From positions 701,809 through 710,468 of the forward strand of contig CP070658.1 in NCBI GenBank assembly GCA_020355105.1: a DNA stretch of 8,660 nt, read 5' to 3'. Shown one piece after another: positions 5,794 through 8,660 of the stretch. The first letter of the stretch is position 1; each line of letters opens with the position of its first letter. The position numbers and the translations under genes were made by a program. The stretch comes from Candidatus Thorarchaeota archaeon. GTDB taxonomy: Archaea > Asgardarchaeota > Thorarchaeia > Thorarchaeales > Thorarchaeaceae. The notes under the pieces are model-generated. The model did not search any database and was not told the DNA's origin. It saw only the letters and a list, made by a program, of their open reading frames with translations.

Positions 5794-7173
5794 TCAATAT
5801 AGGAACTCCATGCCAAGATCAGCAACCTCAGACTTGACCCGGTTGTAGATTTCGAAGCACTCCTCAGACGGCTTTCCTGTCATGGGATCACAACAGTCTT
5901 GGAATCGCTTCCCTCTCGGTGGATCTGGCACCTTGTCGACGAAATTGGGGACTATCTTCTTGACGATTTCATCTGCGTCAGATCTCTTGAGTCCTGCCGC
6001 GGCGTATGCGACCTCTGAGGCAAACATTGGCTCAATGGGTGTCAGATAGTCAAAGTACTTACCCTTGGCCACACCTCCAGTTTCAATTGACGCACCCGAG
6101 GACACTGCTGCTATGAACTCTGCTGCAAACTCCTGCAGGACCATCTCAGTGCATGGGCCGGCTGCTGTGTAGTTGTAGTACAGAGCTGGGACTTTGGTGT
6201 TTCTGCTGACTGCTTGTGCATACGCACTGGCCAGCCAGATGAGTTCAGGAGAAGAGCTTGAAGTATACTTGATGTGGATAGGGAAACAAAGTGTCCAAGA
6301 AGCTCCGTATGTCAGTATTCCTTGGATGTGAAATGCTGTGCTGGTCACCGCAGTGCCCTCTGCGCCCCCTGCAAAGCCTCCATAAATGGGCCCATAGATG
6401 CCCGCGATTGGAACATTCAGAGACTGCAGGAGAGCAGCTCGATTCAGCAGGTCTAGATCTGTCTTGAGCTCGGCAAGCTCTGCAATCATGTAACCATCGG
6501 TCTTCCTTAGTCCGAAATCAGGATGGAGTCCTGATGCCAGCGCAATCGCGGATTCAGCAGTTCCAATTGCATTCATGATTGGAAGCCCTGGCCTACCTGC
6601 TCTCCTAAGAGCTTCTCTTCCAAGTTTGACAGTCCTGATTGAGCCCTCAATCTCAAGCGGCGACTTGGCTCGTATAGTAGCACCATCCACAGACAGCAAG
6701 CAAGGAGTGGTTATCGCGTTCGCAATCGGTATCATTCGTGCATAGCTCTCTACAAGACGCATGAAGATACTCTCATCGGATACTGTTACTCCTCCAGCTC
6801 CGGCAAAGATCCACGGCAATTCCTCTGATTCGGGCTTTCTAGGCAATAGAGTCCGCTGTTCCAATCCTTCTCCCAATACCGCATGATCGAATGAGGTCTT
6901 GATTTCGGTTCTGACTTCTTTCTCGTCAAAGGCGATGATTCTCTCAGTGTCTTTGCAGTAGACACCCACGTCACAGATCAAGTCAATTGCGGCCTTAAAT
7001 ATCGAATCAGCCAGACCATCATCAGAGGGGACGAGAGTTTCGGAATCATAGACTATCCCGTGCTCTTTTGTCAACTCTTTAACCCTGGGAGAGAACACTC
7101 GTATGTCGTAATCCTTCTCTAGAATGGGTTTTCCATCGAGAGCTCGATTTGTTATCTCGATTATGGGAATCAA
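5794..7173 (-). CDS. mtmB: MtmB-family (monomethylamine-type) corrinoid methyltransferase lacking pyrrolysine
   Basis: A 459-aa protein, the same length as Methanosarcina MtmB (about 458 aa), which moves a methyl group from monomethylamine to a corrinoid protein. Retained family features are DVGVYCKDTERI (68-79), AGRPG (192-196), ELKTDLD (235-241), GGFAGG (265-270), GASW (290-293), PIHI (298-301) and AGPCTEM (338-344). My remembered MtmB1 sequence aligns without gaps from 225 to 341. The pyrrolysine position is Met200 (ATG at 6574-6576, no in-frame TAG). Catalytic Glu229, Glu259 and Gln333 correspond to Met229, Ile259 and Tyr333. The fold is kept and the pyrrolysine site is lost, so monomethylamine is doubtful as substrate; another methylated compound is more likely. 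The start is TTG with a strong GGGAGGAG 7 nt upstream. It follows the corrinoid-protein gene by 3 bp in the same reading frame. The stop is TGA. The gene symbol marks the family, not a proven function. Confidence 0.9.
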   Translation of the reverse strand: MIPIIEITNRALDGKPILEKDYDIRVFSPRVKELTKEHGIVYDSETLVPSDDGLADSIFKAAIDLICDVGVYCKDTERIIAFDEKEVRTEIKTSFDHAVLGEGLEQRTLLPRKPESEELPWIFAGAGGVTVSDESIFMRLVESYARMIPIANAITTPCLLSVDGATIRAKSPLEIEGSIRTVKLGREALRRAGRPGLPIMNAIGTAESAIALASGLHPDFGLRKTDGYMIAELAELKTDLDLLNRAALLQSLNVPIAGIYGPIYGGFAGGAEGTAVTSTAFHIQGILTYGASWTLCFPIHIKYTSSSSPELIWLASAYAQAVSRNTKVPALYYNYTAAGPCTEMVLQEFAAEFIAAVSSGASIETGGVAKGKYFDYLTPIEPMFASEVAYAAAGLKRSDADEIVKKIVPNFVDKVPDPPRGKRFQDCCDPMTGKPSEECFEIYNRVKSEVADLGMEFLY

Positions 7174-7176
7174 GTC

Positions 7177-7824
7177 CTATCTCCTCCCTTCCTCAATGAG
7201 TTTCGCTGCCACTCTCACAGCTTCAGGGGCGGTTTCAGCAAAGCCATCTGCTCCTATCTCGTCCGCCCATTCTTGATTTGTGGGACCGCCGCCGACCATT
7301 ACGATGTACTTGGCACGGTCGCCAGTCTGTTCGAGAAAATCAATCACATCCTTTTGCCCGCCAAGAGTCGATGTCATTAGAGCCGACACGGCGATGATGT
7401 CGGCCTTGATCTTCTCTGCCTCCGCAACGAATTTCGAGGTGGGAACGTCAACGCCTATGTCACTCACCTCGAATCCGTTGGCGATAAGGAGTGACTTGAA
7501 GATGTTCTTTCCAATCTCATGAATGTCTCCTCGGACAGTACCAACAACAACCTTGCCCCTCTGAGGGACATCCTCAGCTTTGACGTGTGGAAGAACCACT
7601 TCCAGACCAGCCATCATTGCTTCGCCAGAGAGCATAAGCTCAGTCAAGAAGATCTCCATCTTCTCAAATTGCTCACCCACAATCTGAGCCCCCTCAGATA
7701 TTCCCTTCTCCAGTATATCGATGGGACTGACGCCTGCATCCAATGCTTTCCTCGCTAAGTATGGAACTGCAACCTCATCACCGTTAACAACAGCTTGCTT
7801 GAGCGCTTCAATCTCTTTGCCCAT
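7177..7824 (-). CDS. mtmC: Dimethylamine/methylamine-type corrinoid (B12-binding) protein
   Basis: A 215-aa methyl-carrier protein of the MtmC/MtbC/MttC family, the usual partner of MtmB, MtbB or MttB methyltransferases. Residues about 1-88 form the helical cap domain (B12-binding 2); residues about 90-215 form the Rossmann-like cobalamin domain. The lower-ligand motif D-x-H-x2-G is present as GDIHEIGKN (Asp100, His102, Gly105), followed by the SALMTSTL and VMVGGGPTNQ loops that hold the nucleotide tail. The cobalt would cycle between Co(I) and methyl-Co(III). A TTG at 7827 immediately precedes the ATG at 7824. AGGTGG at 7837-7842 is 10 nt from the TTG and 13 nt from the ATG, so either could be used; I chose the ATG. 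The stop TAG is followed after one codon by the TTG start of the methyltransferase, in frame. Family is firm; assignment to the MtmC subtype comes mainly from the neighbour. Confidence 0.93.
   Translation of the reverse strand: MGKEIEALKQAVVNGDEVAVPYLARKALDAGVSPIDILEKGISEGAQIVGEQFEKMEIFLTELMLSGEAMMAGLEVVLPHVKAEDVPQRGKVVVGTVRGDIHEIGKNIFKSLLIANGFEVSDIGVDVPTSKFVAEAEKIKADIIAVSALMTSTLGGQKDVIDFLEQTGDRAKYIVMVGGGPTNQEWADEIGADGFAETAPEAVRVAAKLIEEGRR
7181..7188 (-). promoter_or_regulatory. Ribosome binding site for the methyltransferase gene
   Basis: GGGAGGAG lies inside the last codons of the corrinoid-protein gene, 7 nt before the TTG at 7173. It is the strongest Shine-Dalgarno sequence I see in the window. 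No in-frame Met codon occurs until residue 138, so this site decides the start and supports true internal initiation over read-through. Confidence 0.75.
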
Positions 7825-7849
7825 CAACCATTCACGTCCACCTATGATA

Positions 7850-7869
7850 GTTCAAACATCTAGTGAACA
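7850..7869. promoter_or_regulatory. Promoter-proximal operator candidates of the methyltransferase operon
   Basis: GTGAACA at 7863-7869 matches the regulator-gene half-sites exactly. A divergent partner core GTTCA lies at 7850-7854 (centres 14 bp apart). Both are 26-45 bp upstream of the start codon, close to the expected transcription start. Confidence 0.5.
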
Positions 7870-7870
7870 C

Positions 7871-7880
7871 GTAGAAAAGG
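7871..7880 (-). promoter_or_regulatory. Possible TATA-like element of the methyltransferase operon
   Basis: CCTTTTCTAC on the minus strand lies between two GTGAACA operators. A start about 25 bp downstream (near 7850) would give a leader of roughly 26 nt containing the AGGTGG Shine-Dalgarno. The match to consensus is weak. Confidence 0.3.
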
Positions 7881-7893
7881 AGTCCCAACACAT

Positions 7894-7910
7894 GTGAACA
7901 TCTTTGAACA
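7894..7910. promoter_or_regulatory. Tandem operator half-sites upstream of the methyltransferase operon
   Basis: GTGAACA at 7894-7900 and TTGAACA at 7904-7910 are direct repeats 10 bp apart, one helical turn. The first is 31 bp from the identical copy at 7863-7869. Same-face tandem sites of this type suit cooperative RHH dimers. With the sites before the RHH gene they form a probable shared regulon signal. Confidence 0.6.
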
Positions 7911-7928
7911 GCATGGTTGTGACTCAGA

Positions 7929-8660
7929 CTATCCCGAGTCTACTCCCACATCGTGGCACGCGACCTTGCGACCATCTGGAAGAGTAATGAGACTTGGCTC
8001 CTCTACACTGCACTTCTCCTTGGCAAAGGGACATCGGGTATGAAACCTACATCCCGGAGGCACATTAATTGGATTTGGAGTTTCACCGGTCAAGAGTATT
8101 CTCTCACGCTTTGCATCGATTTCAGGAACGGGTACGACTGATAGGAGCGCTTTGGTATACGGGTGTCTTGGATCATCAATTATCTGTCTTGTTTCACCGG
8201 TTTCAACAATCTCTCCCAGATAGGCTATGGCGATGCGACTGGATATCTGCTTGGCCACTGCGAGATTGTGGGTGATTATCACTATAGTGATTCCCTTCTT
8301 TTCTCGCAGCTCAAGCAGCAGCTTGAGAATCTGACCTCTCATCGACACATCAAGCATTGACACAGGTTCGTCAGCTAGCAATAGGTCTGGACCAAGCACA
8401 AGAGCAGCTCCTACGGCAACTCGCTGTCGTTGTCCGCCTGACAGTTCATGAGGTAACCGATCCACGAAGTCAGAGGCTGGACGAAGACCGACATCCTCCA
8501 GAGTTCGGATAACCAACTCTTCTTCTTCTTCAATGCTGGAGCAGATCTTATGCAGCTTCAAAGGTTCAGCTATTATCTCTGCGACCGTCATGTTGTTACT
8601 CAGTGAACCATAGGGGTCTTGGAAAATCATCTGAATTCTCCGCCTATATGGTTTGAACTC
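7929..8660 (-). CDS. oppF: OppF/DppF-type peptide ABC transporter ATPase (partial, 5' end off window)
   Basis: The C-terminal 243 aa of an ABC-transporter ATPase; the coding frame continues through the right edge, so the start and Walker A motif lie outside. Visible motifs are the Q-loop (RIQMIFQDPYGSL, typical of the OppF/DppF subtype), the signature LSGGQRQR, Walker B LLLADEP with its D-loop SMLD, and the H-loop IITHN. The end carries the oligopeptide-transporter C-terminal region with DPRHPYTKALL and a cysteine-rich stretch (PGCRFHTRCPFAKEKC), characteristic of this subfamily. It acts on the inner face of the membrane with OppD and two permeases, presumably encoded to the right. The stop is TAG. 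It is co-directional with the methyltransferase operon but separated by about 104 bp holding that operon's own promoter and operators. Substrate could be peptides or another small solute. Confidence 0.92.
   Translation of the reverse strand, partial: EFKPYRRRIQMIFQDPYGSLSNNMTVAEIIAEPLKLHKICSSIEEEEELVIRTLEDVGLRPASDFVDRLPHELSGGQRQRVAVGAALVLGPDLLLADEPVSMLDVSMRGQILKLLLELREKKGITIVIITHNLAVAKQISSRIAIAYLGEIVETGETRQIIDDPRHPYTKALLSVVPVPEIDAKRERILLTGETPNPINVPPGCRFHTRCPFAKEKCSVEEPSLITLPDGRKVACHDVGVDSG

Noticed and set aside
7860..7931. Amber read-through of the transporter ATPase stop, which would add 22 residues up to a second TAG.
   Set aside because: The protein already ends at the usual family position, and the extension would lie across the probable operators and promoter of the next operon.
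1..8660. tRNA genes (including a pyrrolysine tRNA), rRNA, CRISPR arrays, insertion sequences and attachment sites.
   Set aside because: No cloverleaf-like sequence, regularly spaced repeats, transposase or terminal inverted repeats were seen; the non-coding gaps are all under 200 bp.

Overview
The window (GC near 50%) looks like a chromosomal segment of an archaeon. Archaeal signs are AT-rich TATA-like boxes about 25 bp ahead of plausible transcription starts, one gene that appears leaderless, a stand-alone elongation-factor-like beta-barrel protein of a kind I know from archaea, and a methylamine-methyltransferase (MtmB) family protein. I cannot name the lineage. A non-methanogenic archaeon such as an Asgard/Thorarchaeota-like or Bathyarchaeia-like genome would fit, but this is inference. 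TAG is the stop codon of six of the eight genes whose ends are visible, so general amber suppression is unlikely.

Layout, left to right. (1) 59-1123 (-) encodes an M29-family metallo-aminopeptidase. It is divergent from 1267-1740 (+), a small DinB/DUF664-type protein; the 143-bp space between them has a TATA-like box for each direction. (2) 1742-4144 (-) encodes a large molybdopterin oxidoreductase with an extra two-cluster ferredoxin-like segment inserted in its C-terminal cofactor-binding domain. Just upstream and probably co-transcribed is 4195-4449 (-), the small elongation-factor-like barrel protein. (3) 4618-5751 (+) encodes a ribbon-helix-helix (RHH) DNA-binding protein with a long, unrecognised C-terminal part. 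(4) Converging on it are 7177-7824 (-), a corrinoid (B12) protein, and 5794-7173 (-), an MtmB-family methyltransferase; together they form a two-gene methyltransferase operon. (5) 7929-8660 (-) is the 3' part of an OppF/DppF-type ABC transporter ATPase that runs off the right edge.

The most interesting unit is regions 3 and 4 together. The MtmB-family protein keeps the fold signatures of monomethylamine methyltransferase but has an ordinary ATG methionine where pyrrolysine (Pyl202) normally sits. The other residues lining the pyrrolysine pocket (Glu229, Glu259 and Gln333 of Methanosarcina MtmB, recalled from memory) are Met, Ile and Tyr. This points to a pyrrolysine-free corrinoid methyltransferase with a different substrate and chemistry. 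Its corrinoid partner ends in a TAG that is in frame with the methyltransferase, two codons upstream of its TTG start. The half-site GTGAACA/TGTTCAC is concentrated in just two intergenic regions, ahead of the RHH gene and ahead of the corrinoid-protein gene. This suggests that the RHH protein regulates itself and the methyltransferase operon. The neighbouring transporter could import the substrate, but no gene for the methyl acceptor step, corrinoid reactivation or pyrrolysine synthesis lies in the window.
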